Below are positions 46,111-56,104 of a stretch of DNA of 64,000 nucleotides, one piece after another (the first letter of the stretch is position 1; each line of letters begins with the position of its first letter). A program made the translations under genes and the position numbers. The stretch comes from Marinomonas vulgaris (GTDB lineage Bacteria > Pseudomonadota > Gammaproteobacteria > Pseudomonadales > Marinomonadaceae). The notes below the pieces were generated by a model, which made no database searches, was not told the origin of the DNA, and was given only the letters and a program-made list of their open reading frames with translations. The DNA lies in the NCBI RefSeq assembly GCF_018145875.1, contig NZ_JAGSSV010000005.1, positions 62,001 through 126,000 of the forward strand. The letters run 5' to 3'.

Positions 46111-47025
46111 TTAGCCTTTAATTAATTTAACGAAGAGTTCTTCAAGTCGATTGGATTTATTGCGCATGCTCACCACATTGGCAGAAATCGCATCCAATGC
46201 CTGAAAAATCACATTAATAGACTGACCTTTTGTTACTTCGACTTCTAACGAAGTACCATCTTGATTCACCACCACCCCGTAATTCGTCACTGTCCAATCT
46301 GTTGGAATTGGGGTATCTACGTCCAAAATAAAGGTTTCTTGATTCAAGGTTTTTAACAAGGCTTTAACGCTGGTGTTTTCGACAATTTCGCCGGCACTGA
46401 TGATGGCGATGTTGCGACATAACTGCTCAGCTTCCTCAAGATAATGGGTGGTCAAAATAATGGTCGTACCCTGCTCGTTGAGTTTTTTAATAAACTCCCA
46501 CATGGAACGACGCAGTTCGATGTCCACACCCGCAGTGGGTTCATCCAGAATCAATACATCCGGCTCATGTATCAGGGCCCGTGCAATCATTAGTCGACGT
46601 TTCATACCGCCTGACAACATACGCGATTGCACGTCTTTTTTTGACCACAAATCCAACTGTTTCAAATACTTTTCGGCGCGCCCTTCCGCTACTGCTCGGC
46701 TGATGCCATAAAAGCCCGCTTGCGTTACCACCACATTGAACACAGTTTCGAACACATTAAAATTAAACTCTTGCGGCACAACGCCTAAATGACGCTTTGC
46801 TTTGGCAAAATCCTGATCAATGTCTTTGCCAAAAATCGACACCTGCCCCGATGTTTTATTCACTAAGGAACATAAAATACCAATAGTGGTCGACTTACCC
46901 GCACCATTGGGACCAAGTAAGGCAAAAAAATCGCCTTTTTCTACGGTGAGATCCACGCCCTTTAATGCTTCAAAGCCGCTTTCATAACGTTTTTTGAGGT
47001 CTCTAATTTCGATTGCATATGTCAT
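46111..47025 (-). CDS. ABC-2 type exporter ATPase (YadG-like)
   Basis: The 304-residue ATPase has Walker A GPNGAGKST, signature LSGGMKRRL, Walker B LILDEPTAGVD and the H-loop LTTHYLEEAE. The C-terminal tail (about 220-304) is the extension found in YadG-like drug or polysaccharide exporters. I chose the ATG at 47025 with GAGAAC upstream; a 5-residue longer frame is possible. It is followed after 4 bases by its permease. Confidence 0.93.
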   Translation of the reverse strand: MTYAIEIRDLKKRYESGFEALKGVDLTVEKGDFFALLGPNGAGKSTTIGILCSLVNKTSGQVSIFGKDIDQDFAKAKRHLGVVPQEFNFNVFETVFNVVVTQAGFYGISRAVAEGRAEKYLKQLDLWSKKDVQSRMLSGGMKRRLMIARALIHEPDVLILDEPTAGVDIELRRSMWEFIKKLNEQGTTIILTTHYLEEAEQLCRNIAIISAGEIVENTSVKALLKTLNQETFILDVDTPIPTDWTVTNYGVVVNQDGTSLEVEVTKGQSINVIFQALDAISANVVSMRNKSNRLEELFVKLIKG

Positions 47026-47085
47026 AATTGAAGTTCTCATACGGCATTGCCGACTAAACAGTGACTAACTTGAATAGGGTTTTAC

Positions 47086-47493
47086 GTGGAATCACGCACA
47101 AAATACATACTTGACGCTTTTGCTGACTTACGTGGTCGAATGGCAGAACACACTCCTTTTGATCAAACCGATTTAGCAGAAGAGGACACCGACTTCTTAG
47201 AAAAATGGGACAATCTGACGCAACTCATTCAAGAAAACAACCACAGTTACACATTTGAAGCACAAGATATCTTATCGCGCTTTATACGCTGCTACGCGAA
47301 TCTTGTACCATTAATTAAACGCGAACTTTTGTGGTTTGTTGGTGGAGAGTGTTTGCATTTTCTTGGCGACGAAGAAATTGCCCTCTATCAACAGCTTGAA
47401 GAGCATCTATACGAGCTCGATAGCCAAAATCAATCCTACGATATTGCGACAGAGATTCAGACTTTGCGCGAAACACCAGCGAACATCCATTAA
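47086..47493 (+). CDS. Conserved-looking acidic protein of unknown function (PA2817-like?)
   Basis: A 135-residue soluble, acidic, mainly helical protein, with no membrane helix or signal peptide. It contains RELLWFVGGECLHFLGDEEI near residue 78 as its most distinctive stretch (20 residues). It looks like the small protein found beside the same ABC/queF region in Pseudomonas (PA2817 type), but that is from memory of gene order. GTG start with AGGG 6 bases upstream. It is divergent from the exporter and converges with fabF. Confidence 0.72.
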   Translation: MESRTKYILDAFADLRGRMAEHTPFDQTDLAEEDTDFLEKWDNLTQLIQENNHSYTFEAQDILSRFIRCYANLVPLIKRELLWFVGGECLHFLGDEEIALYQQLEEHLYELDSQNQSYDIATEIQTLRETPANIH

Positions 47494-47507
47494 TACCAGC
47501 ACAATCA

Positions 47508-47537
47508 ACTGGGCGGGGATTACCGTTACCGCCCAGT
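47508..47537. terminator. Hairpin between the PA2817-like gene and fabF
   Basis: ACTGGGCGG (47508-47516) pairs with CCGCCCAGT (47529-47537) over a 12-base loop. It lies between the two converging stop codons. T-runs are short, so it may be a moderate terminator. Confidence 0.55.
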
Positions 47538-47541
47538 CACT

Positions 47542-48783
47542 TTAAGACACCTTTTTAAATACCAAGGTACCATTAGTACCACCAAAGCCAAATGAATTGT
47601 TCAACACCACGTCTATTTTACGTTTTTGTGGTGTGATGGGGACATAGTTCAAATCACACCCTTCGCCTGGCTCTTCTAGGTTAATCGTAGGCGGTGCTAC
47701 CTGATCTCGAATAGCAAGGATCGAGAAAATAGATTCTACCGCACCCGATGCACCCAACAGGTGACCTATCATCGACTTGGTCGAGCTGATGGCCACATCC
47801 GAAGCATCTTCGCCCATTAACGCTTTGACAGCCTGAGTTTCTGCCAGATCGCCTGCTGGTGTAGAGGTGCCGTGTGCATTAATGTAGTCCACATTTAAAG
47901 GCTTAAGTTTGGCATCTTTAAGAGCCGCACTCATAGCCGCAGCCGCGCCCTCACCACTTTCTGGCGGCGCCGTCATGTGGAAGGCATCGTCGCTCATGCC
48001 AAAACCAGCCAATTCTGCGTAGATTTTCGCTCCGCGAGCGACAGCATGTTCGTACTCTTCTAGCACCAAGATGCCTGCACCGTCGCCCATAACAAATCCC
48101 TCGCGACTTTTATCCCATGGACGGCTGGCGGTTTTATAATCGTCGTTACGAGTGGAAAGCGCTCTTGCTGCACCAAACCCACCGATACCCAGTGGGGTAA
48201 TCGCCATTTCAGCACCACCGGCGATCATCACATCGGCATCACCATAGGCAATCATACGGCCCGCCATGCCAATGTTATGAGTCCCTGTTGTGCAGGCGGT
48301 CACAATGGAAATATTAGGACCTTTAAAGCCAAAACGAATCGCAACATGGCCCGAGATCATGTTTATGATCGCGCCTGGAACAAAAAAAGGAGAGATACGT
48401 TTTGGACCTGACTCTTTTAGCAGCTCAAGATTTTTTTCAATCATTGGCAAGCCACCAATACCTGAACCAATAGCACAACCTACACGCTGCAAGTCGGCAG
48501 TATCGCCATTAAGGTTGGCGTCGTCTAGGGCTTGAACAGCCGCAGCGATGCCGTATTGGATAAACAGATCCATCTTGCGCGCTTCTTTAACACTCATGTA
48601 TTGAGTCGCATCAAAATCGGTAACTTGCGCAGCAAAACGAGTGGAAAACTGGCTAGCGTCAAAAGAAGTGATCTCCGATACACCACTTTTGCCTTCCAAG
48701 ATGTTATCCCACGTATCTTTCACGTTATTGCCAAGGGGTGTCACCATTCCCATTCCTGTGACTACAACCCGACGACGAGACAT
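47542..48783 (-). CDS. fabF: 3-oxoacyl-ACP synthase II (FabF)
   Basis: Elongating condensing enzyme of fatty acid synthesis. It is 413 residues long with Cys-His-His active site: Cys in [10 protein letters not shown] near residue 163, His in [11 protein letters not shown] near residue 304 and His in GHLLGASGA near residue 341. The ribosome binding site GGAG is clear. It is the last gene of the fab cluster and is separated from acpP by a terminator, so part of its transcription must read through or start in the 100-base gap. Confidence 0.97.
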   Translation of the reverse strand: MSRRRVVVTGMGMVTPLGNNVKDTWDNILEGKSGVSEITSFDASQFSTRFAAQVTDFDATQYMSVKEARKMDLFIQYGIAAAVQALDDANLNGDTADLQRVGCAIGSGIGGLPMIEKNLELLKESGPKRISPFFVPGAIINMISGHVAIRFGFKGPNISIVTACTTGTHNIGMAGRMIAYGDADVMIAGGAEMAITPLGIGGFGAARALSTRNDDYKTASRPWDKSREGFVMGDGAGILVLEEYEHAVARGAKIYAELAGFGMSDDAFHMTAPPESGEGAAAAMSAALKDAKLKPLNVDYINAHGTSTPAGDLAETQAVKALMGEDASDVAISSTKSMIGHLLGASGAVESIFSILAIRDQVAPPTINLEEPGEGCDLNYVPITPQKRKIDVVLNNSFGFGGTNGTLVFKKVS

Positions 48784-48830
48784 AAGATTTCTCCAGCAAT
48801 TCGCCCAAACTCTTAAGAGCCGTTAAATAA

Positions 48831-48864
48831 GAAAAGCCGCTGTAAAAAATACAAGCGGCTTTTC
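48831..48864 (-). terminator. acpP terminator
   Basis: GAAAAGCCGC (48831-48840) pairs with GCGGCTTTTC (48855-48864); on the minus strand a T-rich tract follows. It lies 24 bases beyond acpP and allows acpP to be made at far higher level than fabF. Confidence 0.85.
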
Positions 48865-48887
48865 GGAAAACTCAGTTAACCAATAGC

Positions 48888-49121
48888 TTACAAGTTAGCG
48901 TTGATGTAATCGTTCGCTGCTTGTACGGTAGTGATTTTTTCAGCTTCTTCATCAGGAATTTCAGTGTCAAATTCCTCTTCCAAAGCCATAACTAGCTCTA
49001 CTGTGTCTAGGGAATCGGCACCTAGGTCATCAACGAAAGAAGCAGATGCAACAACATCTTCTTCTTTAACGCCTAGTTGTTCACAAACGATTTTCTTAAC
49101 GCGTTCTTCAATGCTACTCAT
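48888..49121 (-). CDS. acpP: Acyl carrier protein (AcpP)
   Basis: A 77-residue acidic carrier of growing fatty acyl chains. The phosphopantetheine site is the Ser in [10 protein letters not shown], Ser37. It sits between fabG and fabF, flanked by a 130-base upstream gap likely to hold its own promoter and by a terminator. Confidence 0.98.
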   Translation of the reverse strand: MSSIEERVKKIVCEQLGVKEEDVVASASFVDDLGADSLDTVELVMALEEEFDTEIPDEEAEKITTVQAANDYINANL

Positions 49122-49253
49122 TAGAAGTTCCTACTTTACTTATTAACAGCTCAGTGTGAGCATATTATAAAAATTCGATCACCTGAAAGGCGTGATTCTC
49201 AACATGAACCGGAGACGTATTTTCGTTGAATTAATTCTAAAATTCAACTCAAA

Positions 49254-49988
49254 TTACGACATATACATGCCACCATTGACATGTAATGTTTCTCCAGTGA
49301 TATAAGCAGCCCCATTTGACGCTAAAAACGCCACGGCGGCTGCAATTTCTTCTGGCTGACCAAGACGCGCAGCAGGCACTTTTTCAGTCAATTTTGCTTT
49401 GTGCTCATCTGGTAAAACCTTGGTCATGTCGGTTTCAATGAAACCGGGCGCGACACAGTTTACGGTGATACCACGAGATCCAATTTCAGCCGCTAAAGAA
49501 CGACTAAAACCTTCTAACCCTGCTTTTGCTGCAGAATAATTGGTTTGACCGCCGTTCCCCATTGAACCTACTACCGAACTGATGCTGATAACACGACCGA
49601 ATTTCGCTTTGGTCATGCCACGCAAACACGCTTTAGTGACGCGATATACAGAGGTAAGGTTGGTGTTGATCACCTGATCCCACTCATCAGCCTTCATGCG
49701 CATCATCAAGTTGTCACGAGTGATGCCTGCATTGTTAATCAACACAGTTGGCGCGCCAAATTCTGCTGTAATTTCTTTAATAACAGTATCTACAGACTCA
49801 TTTGAAGAAACGTCCAACACCCAGCCTTTACCGTTATCACCTAGATAATCGCTGATGCTTTGCGCACCTGATTCGCTGGTCGCCGTACCAATTACCGTCG
49901 CACCCTGCTCAACCAATGCTGTTGCAATGGCTTTACCAATACCGCGAGTAGCGCCCGTTACTAAAGCCACTTTTCCTTCAAGACTCAT
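49254..49988 (-). CDS. fabG: 3-oxoacyl-ACP reductase (FabG)
   Basis: NADPH-dependent short-chain dehydrogenase of fatty acid elongation. Cofactor loop TGATRGIGKAIA at the N-terminus, NNAG near residue 86, and catalytic Ser-Tyr-Lys with YSAAKAG near residue 151. I chose the ATG at 49988 with GGAG upstream; this gives 244 residues, the family length, whereas the frame extends five codons more. It follows fabD after about 43 bases. Confidence 0.97.
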   Translation of the reverse strand: MSLEGKVALVTGATRGIGKAIATALVEQGATVIGTATSESGAQSISDYLGDNGKGWVLDVSSNESVDTVIKEITAEFGAPTVLINNAGITRDNLMMRMKADEWDQVINTNLTSVYRVTKACLRGMTKAKFGRVISISSVVGSMGNGGQTNYSAAKAGLEGFSRSLAAEIGSRGITVNCVAPGFIETDMTKVLPDEHKAKLTEKVPAARLGQPEEIAAAVAFLASNGAAYITGETLHVNGGMYMS

Positions 49989-50031
49989 GCTTGTCTCCAA
50001 CAATGTATTTTACTAAACAAAACCACAATGG

Positions 50032-50955
50032 TTACGCAGACAAGGCTGCTTCAAAACCAGCCACATCCCCTAAAGAAGACGCCGCTAACCCTTTTACAAT
50101 GCGCTTATTAAGGCCACTCAAAACTTTACCAGGGCCACACTCAAACGTAGTATCCACACCAAGTTCAGACAACAATTGCACCGATTGCGTCCATAAAACA
50201 GGCTCACTGAGCTGAGCCACCAAATTGGCTTTGATTGTTTGAGGATCAGACACCGCTTGAGCTGTCACATTTTGAACCAAAATGCAGCTAGGAGCGCTAA
50301 ATTCAATGGATTCGAGCTTTTCAGCCAGTTTTTTACCCGCTGGAACCATTAATTCACAATGAGACGGTACGCTGACAGGAAGCGGTAACGCACGCTTAGC
50401 GCCGGCCTCTTTCGCCTTTACCATCGCTGCTTCAACGGCGGCCACATGACCAGCAATCACCACTTGTCCCGGCGAGTTAAAATTCACGGCACTAACAATA
50501 CCAGATGCCTCTTCGCAGGCCTTGATGACCTTCTCATCATCAAGCCCAATGATCGCTGCCATTGCACCTTCGCCTGCAGGCACAGCTTCTAACATGTACT
50601 CACCGCGCAATTTAACCAAAGCCACGGCATCAGCAAACGCCATCACACCAGCACATACTAGGGCCGAATATTCGCCCAGACTATGACCCGCAACATAAGC
50701 AGGCTTAGCACCGCCTTGTTGCTCCCAAAGACGCCACAAAGCAACACTGGCGGTTAATAATGCAGGCTGAGTTTTATCTGTCTGGTTAAGTTTCTCGGCG
50801 TCATTCTGCACAAGATTCCATAAATCGTAACCCAGCACTTGCGAAGCTTGCGCGAAAGTTTGCTCAATAATATCGTGTTTCTCTGCGATGTCCGCCAACA
50901 TTCCCAATTGCTGAGATCCTTGACCTGGAAAAACAAAAGCTAATTTAGTACTCAT
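50032..50955 (-). CDS. fabD: Malonyl-CoA:ACP transacylase (FabD)
   Basis: Loads malonyl groups on ACP. The nucleophile Ser is in GHSLGEYSA near residue 92, with the oxyanion FPGQGSQ at the N-terminus and the His in the PSHCELM segment near residue 200. 307 residues. Its ATG abuts the plsX stop with no gap, where E. coli has fabH between the two. Confidence 0.97.
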   Translation of the reverse strand: MSTKLAFVFPGQGSQQLGMLADIAEKHDIIEQTFAQASQVLGYDLWNLVQNDAEKLNQTDKTQPALLTASVALWRLWEQQGGAKPAYVAGHSLGEYSALVCAGVMAFADAVALVKLRGEYMLEAVPAGEGAMAAIIGLDDEKVIKACEEASGIVSAVNFNSPGQVVIAGHVAAVEAAMVKAKEAGAKRALPLPVSVPSHCELMVPAGKKLAEKLESIEFSAPSCILVQNVTAQAVSDPQTIKANLVAQLSEPVLWTQSVQLLSELGVDTTFECGPGKVLSGLNKRIVKGLAASSLGDVAGFEAALSA

Positions 50956-51912
50956 TTACTCTCCTGACTCTAACGCTTCATTACAAAGACGCGCCTCAAT
51001 AGCAGAACACAAATCCGCTCGCGCAATATCAATTCCGTACTCAATCGCCCCAATCATTGCTGACAAGTCAGAACAACCATGACCTTTTACCAAGTTGCCA
51101 CGTACACCGACCAAACAGGCCCCATGTCGACGCTCATCTTGGTAAAAAGTCTCAAACAAAGAAGACGCTCCTGCTACCCCTTTAAAACGCCCCATCAAAA
51201 AGGACAACAAACCTTCCGACGCTTTCAGTACCGCATTACCAACCATGCCATCACACACAATGACATTTTTATCTCCCTCAAATAACTCCGACCCTTCAGC
51301 ATAGCCCAAATACAGCGGCCATGTTTTCTGGCTCAATAAAGCATCGGTTTCTTTGATTACCGCACTGCCCTTGGTACTTTCCACACCCACATTTAATAGG
51401 CCTACTTTTGGCGTTTCCTGACTCAATGCCTCAACATAAGCCGCACCTAATTCAGCAAAACCCACCAACATAGAAGACGGACAATGAACATTTGCACCAA
51501 GATCTACCAAACAGCGCAAAGGGTTCGAATACAATTCACGAATCAATGCAGGGTAAAGCTTGGGTTTTAACACACCTAGAATATGACGAGCCAAAGCCAC
51601 CATAGCACCGGTATTACCCAAGGTCACCACAACATCGGATGATTTCTGCGCTAATGCATTAAGAGATTGATACAGGGAGCTATTTCGACGACGAAACAAA
51701 GACAAGACGATTTCTTCATCGCAGCCAACTACGTCTGAGCAAGGAACCAGCAATAGACGTTCGTTAGGAATAGGAAGCGCCAAATCAAACGAAGGGGAAT
51801 AGTAGATGGTGATGACGACATCTTGATGACGAGAAAGAATCTCTACTGCACCGTCAAATGCAATGCGGGGACCTAAGTCCCCGCCCATCGCGTCTAAAGC
51901 TACCCTGATCAT
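50956..51912 (-). CDS. plsX: Phosphate acyltransferase (PlsX)
   Basis: Makes acyl-phosphate from acyl-ACP for phospholipid synthesis; peripheral at the inner membrane. 318 residues, with IRVALDAMGGDLGP at the N-terminus and VVTLGNTGAMVALA near residue 97 as hallmarks. It follows rpmF by 11 bases and abuts fabD. Confidence 0.96.
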   Translation of the reverse strand: MIRVALDAMGGDLGPRIAFDGAVEILSRHQDVVITIYYSPSFDLALPIPNERLLLVPCSDVVGCDEEIVLSLFRRRNSSLYQSLNALAQKSSDVVVTLGNTGAMVALARHILGVLKPKLYPALIRELYSNPLRCLVDLGANVHCPSSMLVGFAELGAAYVEALSQETPKVGLLNVGVESTKGSAVIKETDALLSQKTWPLYLGYAEGSELFEGDKNVIVCDGMVGNAVLKASEGLLSFLMGRFKGVAGASSLFETFYQDERRHGACLVGVRGNLVKGHGCSDLSAMIGAIEYGIDIARADLCSAIEARLCNEALESGE

Positions 51913-51923
51913 GGGTATCTTAG

Positions 51924-52103
51924 TTACTCACCTTTAGGGGTGATAACTTGACGACCGCGATAAAAACCATCAGCAGAAATATGGTGACGACGGTGAAGTT
52001 CACCTGTTGTCTTTTCTACAGAAAGAGTTGGTCCAGTCAAAGCATCGTGTGAACGGCGCTGGCCGCGACGTGAACGAGTTACTTTACTTTTTTGTACTGC
52101 CAT
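51924..52103 (-). CDS. rpmF: 50S ribosomal protein L32 (RpmF)
   Basis: I translated this short gene by hand: 59 residues beginning [20 protein letters not shown], followed by [15 protein letters not shown], the L32 pattern. There is no zinc-binding cysteine set, so it is the non-zinc form. Located between yceD and plsX, the classical order. The ATG at 52103 has GGAGC upstream. Confidence 0.97.
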   Translation of the reverse strand: MAVQKSKVTRSRRGQRRSHDALTGPTLSVEKTTGELHRRHHISADGFYRGRQVITPKGE

Positions 52104-52120
52104 TTTTGGAGCTCCTAACT

Positions 52121-52642
52121 TTACTTGGCCTTTAATTGGGCCAATATACTAAATGGATTCGGTTTTTCGTCATCCGGTGCGTCATCGGTAGACGAGGCAT
52201 ACTTTACAGCTGTTGGGTTGCAACCACTTTCTTCGTGATAAGCGACGATAGGCAGAGCAAGTATAATTTCTTGTTCAACCATATCTGCCAAGATTACTTC
52301 ACCATCGGTCATGACAACAGGATCGTAATCATCTGGTAGATTTTTAGCGTGATCTTCGTCATAAACGAACGCCAGCGACAAATCTAACGCCAAATCATGA
52401 TTAACCGCTCCCATACAACGTTGACAAACAACCTGCACTTGAGCTGTTAATGATCCGGTAGCAATATAACGCCTATCCTCATCAACTCTAAAGTCTAGAT
52501 GAATAAAAGCATTACCCTCATTAGAGGCTAAAATAGCACAAAGCTCCTTAAATTGATTAAGGGGCAAGCACCCTTCTAACGCTTGCTCATGGCTAGCGTA
52601 TTTACGAGGGTCAAAATATTTAGGTAACGTATCATTCAACAT
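52121..52642 (-). CDS. yceD: YceD/DUF177 family protein (23S rRNA accumulation protein)
   Basis: A 173-residue protein of the DUF177 family, linked in E. coli to 23S rRNA accumulation. The family cysteines are visible in CQRCMG near residue 78 and a third Cys in ESGCNPT near residue 142; the tail [12 protein letters not shown] matches E. coli YceD. The ATG at 52642 gives exactly the E. coli length; a TTG seven codons upstream (52663) is the alternative. It leads rpmF-plsX-fabD. Confidence 0.92.
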   Translation of the reverse strand: MLNDTLPKYFDPRKYASHEQALEGCLPLNQFKELCAILASNEGNAFIHLDFRVDEDRRYIATGSLTAQVQVVCQRCMGAVNHDLALDLSLAFVYDEDHAKNLPDDYDPVVMTDGEVILADMVEQEIILALPIVAYHEESGCNPTAVKYASSTDDAPDDEKPNPFSILAQLKAK

Positions 52643-52778
52643 GGCGAGGAATACTATTGCCAAGCAGCCTTGATGTCAAAGTCTATGTGCTCTGAAAGTG
52701 GTTTTTTTCACTCTTTTGACCTATTCGTCAAAAAAAATCGTAAAATCCACCTACCTTCCCATTCAAACGGTGAAAAAC

Positions 52779-53381
52779 ATGCACCCAACACTTATTCTCG
52801 GCTCCTCTTCTCCTTACCGAAAAAGCCTATTAGAGCGACTACAGCTGCCCTTTTCATGCCATTCACCTGACATAGATGAAACCGCAAAAACTGACGAATT
52901 ACCTATCGATCTCGTAAAGCGCTTGCCCATTCAGAAAGCACACGCTGTGCACCAAGAAAGGCAGCAGCAAAACAAACCTGCTGAAGCCTTAATCATTGCC
53001 TCCGACCAAGTAGCTGTTTTAGAGAACGACATCCTGGGCAAACCCATCACCGAAGAAAACGCCATTGCGCAACTTTCTCGTTTCAGCGGCCAACGCGTCA
53101 CTTTTTTAACTGGGCTTTGTGTGCTTAATGAAAAAGACCAGTCTTATGAATACGCCCTCAACAAGTACCATGTGTACTTTAAAGTACTAGAATTAGCCGA
53201 CATCAAACGCTATATAGCCATTGAACAACCGCTAAATTGCGCCGGCAGCTTTAAGTGCGAAGGGCTGGGCATTTGCTTATTTGAAAAGATGGAAGGCGAA
53301 GACCCCAACAGCCTCATAGGGCTGCCTTTGATCTCACTGTGCCGCTTACTAACTGTATACGGCGTTAACCCTCTTAGATAG
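52779..53381 (+). CDS. yceF: Maf-like nucleoside triphosphate pyrophosphatase (YceF)
   Basis: House-cleaning pyrophosphatase of the Maf family; the YceF type prefers m7GTP. Phosphate loop LGSSSPYRKSLLERL at the N-terminus, catalytic Asp in IASDQVAV near residue 69, and the SFKCEG segment late in the protein. The start at 52779 fits the family length (200 residues); the open frame continues 27 codons upstream into the divergent yceD promoter. It converges with rssA, the stops only two bases apart. Confidence 0.94.
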   Translation: MHPTLILGSSSPYRKSLLERLQLPFSCHSPDIDETAKTDELPIDLVKRLPIQKAHAVHQERQQQNKPAEALIIASDQVAVLENDILGKPITEENAIAQLSRFSGQRVTFLTGLCVLNEKDQSYEYALNKYHVYFKVLELADIKRYIAIEQPLNCAGSFKCEGLGICLFEKMEGEDPNSLIGLPLISLCRLLTVYGVNPLR

Positions 53382-53383
53382 GC

Positions 53384-54304
53384 TCAGTAGCCTTTTGGAA
53401 AAGAGTAATAGATAGACGATGGCGATTCGAGCTCATCGAGGGCTTTTTTCGCCACATCGTAGCCAAAATCAATCAGCTCTTTCGCTCGCCAGAACTCGTA
53501 AAAACCAGACACATTTTTAGGAATCGAAATCAATAGATCGGGCGGATACCCTGCCAATTTGTACTGAGTTAGAGATTCCTGCATGGTTTCAAACATCATG
53601 TTGATGGTTTGCAAGCGGCCCCAGCTTACCGGCGAGTAAGCAACCTCTTCCTCTAATTCTTGTTTATCGTCCTTTGAGAAAAATTCTTTGGCGCTTTGCC
53701 ACCAAGCAGATGACTCATGCTCCTCTTCTTTTTTCACATCCTCATGTACCGTATGAGCCGGACCATTCAGGTCCACCGCAACTATATAATCGGCACCCGC
53801 GGGCACTGAAGGAATGATTGGCAAAGGATTAAGCACCCCGCCGTCAACATACAAACGCCCATTCAAATTGACAGGAGAAATAAGCGATGGGATCGCCGAA
53901 GAAGCGCGCATGGCATTGATAAGATCGCCCCGCTGAAACCAAAACTCTTTTTGATTCAACAAGTCCACCGCAACCGAGGTATAAGCAATGGGTAAAGACT
54001 CAATATCTGGCTCACCAATCATGCTGTGTATTTTTTCGAAAAAACGTTCGCCTTTAATGTAGCCCCCGTTTAACAGCGACATATCCAGTAGTCGAAGAAC
54101 ACTCATGCGATCTAGCGATTCAGCCCACTCCCGGTATTCGGCTAATTTACCCGCTGCAAAGACACCGCCAACAATGGCGCCAATTGAACAACCTGACACA
54201 CTGACAATCTTATAACCACGTTCTTCAATCGCTTGAATCACACCTATATGAGCATGGCCTCGAGCAGCACCACTGCCCAATACCAAGGATACCGTCTTTT
54301 TCAT
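53384..54304 (-). CDS. rssA: Patatin-like phospholipase, RssA type
   Basis: A 306-residue patatin. Oxyanion loop LGSGAARGHAHIGV, nucleophile Ser in SGCSIGAIVGG near residue 41 and Asp in YVDGGVLNPLP near residue 157. Length and motifs fit E. coli RssA (YchK). No signal peptide. It is followed across the converging yceF stop and preceded by the DUF4892 gene 17 bases upstream, so it is probably in an operon with it. Confidence 0.88.
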   Translation of the reverse strand: MKKTVSLVLGSGAARGHAHIGVIQAIEERGYKIVSVSGCSIGAIVGGVFAAGKLAEYREWAESLDRMSVLRLLDMSLLNGGYIKGERFFEKIHSMIGEPDIESLPIAYTSVAVDLLNQKEFWFQRGDLINAMRASSAIPSLISPVNLNGRLYVDGGVLNPLPIIPSVPAGADYIVAVDLNGPAHTVHEDVKKEEEHESSAWWQSAKEFFSKDDKQELEEEVAYSPVSWGRLQTINMMFETMQESLTQYKLAGYPPDLLISIPKNVSGFYEFWRAKELIDFGYDVAKKALDELESPSSIYYSFPKGY

Positions 54305-54321
54305 CTTTACTTTGCTCTCAT

Positions 54322-55131
54322 CTAAGGCCGAGCATATACAAATGAGACGCGATCTACGCCTAAAGACGGACGCCCAAGATCGGCCAAATTAATAAAACGT
54401 ACCTTTTCTACCAATTGAGCGCCAAGCCCAGAAGAGACTTGATTAATCCAGCGATCACCAGACTGAATAGCACTCATTGTCGCGCTTGATTCGCTAGTAA
54501 CAAAGCCCACCACCATTTGACCTGGCGGCAAGTCATTCAAAAATCGACGAATTCTTGGTGTGTCTTGAATTGGCATCTGCGCCACTATTTCGAACTCAGT
54601 ATCCTTAGCCTGAGATGATGCCATTTCGTCCAGGCGAACCATCACATCACCCGCACCACGACGATTCAGATACAATACCTGATAAACTTCTTGTCGATTT
54701 TTAACCACCAGCAAATATTGGCTCTGATCGGCACCATACAATAAATAATCGCCAAAAAAATCGTTGGCCCACGCATTACTACTACCACAACTACGGCTTT
54801 CACACTCAAACACCACAGTTCGACCGCCTAACAGCATTTGCGAGCGATAATGAGCATAAACATCGGTTAACAAGATATTACGGTTTATTTTATACAAAGA
54901 AGAAAAATAATCACCTTGAAGCCTTACCACAGTATCTGGCTCCCAACCACGACCAGAGCGGCTGATTTTGCTTAACGGCACCTCCATTAACTGATCAGTT
55001 TTTGAATAGCTTTTTACCAGTTGAGCGTCTCGATAAGGCTGCATCGCAAGCACACTGGCCAATGAGTTCGCGCTAACGCACAACAATAAAGCAGAAAAAA
55101 ACCAACCAGTCACACCTTGAAGTCGAATCAT
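54322..55131 (-). CDS. DUF4892 periplasmic protein
   Basis: A 269-residue protein with an N-terminal signal peptide (hydrophobic stretch 9-22, likely cut after Ala25 in NSLAS). The body begins with AMQPYRDAQLV and has features of the DUF4892 family found in Pseudomonas and relatives. Function unknown. It contains a single CESRSC cysteine pair near residue 107 that may form a disulfide. It is probably co-transcribed with rssA and with the hydrolase 40 bases upstream. Confidence 0.82.
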   Translation of the reverse strand: MIRLQGVTGWFFSALLLCVSANSLASVLAMQPYRDAQLVKSYSKTDQLMEVPLSKISRSGRGWEPDTVVRLQGDYFSSLYKINRNILLTDVYAHYRSQMLLGGRTVVFECESRSCGSSNAWANDFFGDYLLYGADQSQYLLVVKNRQEVYQVLYLNRRGAGDVMVRLDEMASSQAKDTEFEIVAQMPIQDTPRIRRFLNDLPPGQMVVGFVTSESSATMSAIQSGDRWINQVSSGLGAQLVEKVRFINLADLGRPSLGVDRVSFVYARP

Positions 55132-55171
55132 ATTATTGTCCTACTACCCAATTAAACATCGGATTTACATC

Positions 55172-56035
55172 TTAGTTGAGGTCAATAAACTGCTGAATTT
55201 CAACAGCCACAGACAAGCAAGTATCTGACTCCAAATGGAAATGATGGTTCCCATCTAGCCATTTCAGTTTGATCCAAGGAAATTGGGCCGCACGCGCCTC
55301 AACCAGAGAAGGATTGTTCTTGTAAATACCGTCATTGGCAATTAAAGCCAATGTAGGGCATTTAATTTCTTTGATAAAAGACGTCACGCTCGCTTCGTCC
55401 ATACGAAACGGGGAAGGAAAAGTCAGTTTGCCGTCGTGTCGCCACGTCCACACGCCCTCAGCATTTTGCTTAGCGCCACGTTCGACAAGCAAACGAGAAG
55501 CCGCATTGGACAAAGGGGTAAAGCCTTCCATACGAGCAATTACCATCTCTTCTTTGGAACCATAACTGGTTTGCCTATCTAATCGGTGCTTGGTCATCTT
55601 GTGAATCGCCCTATGAAGCGTCACCACTCTGTCATCTGGCGTACCTGTCAGTGGCCCCATATTATCCAGCACAATCAAACCACGCACCTTATCCGGCACA
55701 ATGGAAGCGACCAACATAGCAACTGCACCACCCATGCTATGACCAATCAACCAAACACTTTGTTTAGACTGATTTAAAATAGACACCATGTCTAAAACAT
55801 AATCCCAAAGATGATAAAAACTACCTGCTGGACGATGCTGGGATAGACCATGCCCAGCAAGGTCCAAAGCAACATGAGAAAAATTCGCTAAATGGGGTGA
55901 CAAATTTGAAAAACTGGCGGCGTTATCAAGCCAACCATGCAAAGACAGAATTTTCACTGCAGATGCTTGCTTAGGTAAAGTTTGAACACCGGCCAACTCG
56001 GTGTGCGCAAGCTTATAAACTATTTCATTCCCCAT
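55172..56035 (-). CDS. Alpha/beta hydrolase
   Basis: A 287-residue soluble hydrolase. The nucleophile elbow is GHSMGGAV near residue 99; the oxyanion HG is in SLHGWLDNAASF near residue 34, and a likely catalytic His is near the C-terminus in DGNHHFHLE. The substrate cannot be told; it is similar in layout to small esterases and MhpC-like C-C hydrolases. It sits in a run of leftward genes with DUF4892. Confidence 0.9.
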   Translation of the reverse strand: MGNEIVYKLAHTELAGVQTLPKQASAVKILSLHGWLDNAASFSNLSPHLANFSHVALDLAGHGLSQHRPAGSFYHLWDYVLDMVSILNQSKQSVWLIGHSMGGAVAMLVASIVPDKVRGLIVLDNMGPLTGTPDDRVVTLHRAIHKMTKHRLDRQTSYGSKEEMVIARMEGFTPLSNAASRLLVERGAKQNAEGVWTWRHDGKLTFPSPFRMDEASVTSFIKEIKCPTLALIANDGIYKNNPSLVEARAAQFPWIKLKWLDGNHHFHLESDTCLSVAVEIQQFIDLN

Positions 56036-56104
56036 ATGGCACCGCTTCCTTATTGATCAAATATTAATACCCATTCGCTGACGATACTGATAGCAAAACA
56101 AGCA

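Noticed and set aside
49225-49248. GTTGAATT/AATTCAAC hairpin between fabG and acpP
   Set aside because: AT-rich stem without a clear T-run; it could be part of the acpP promoter, and I cannot assign a function.
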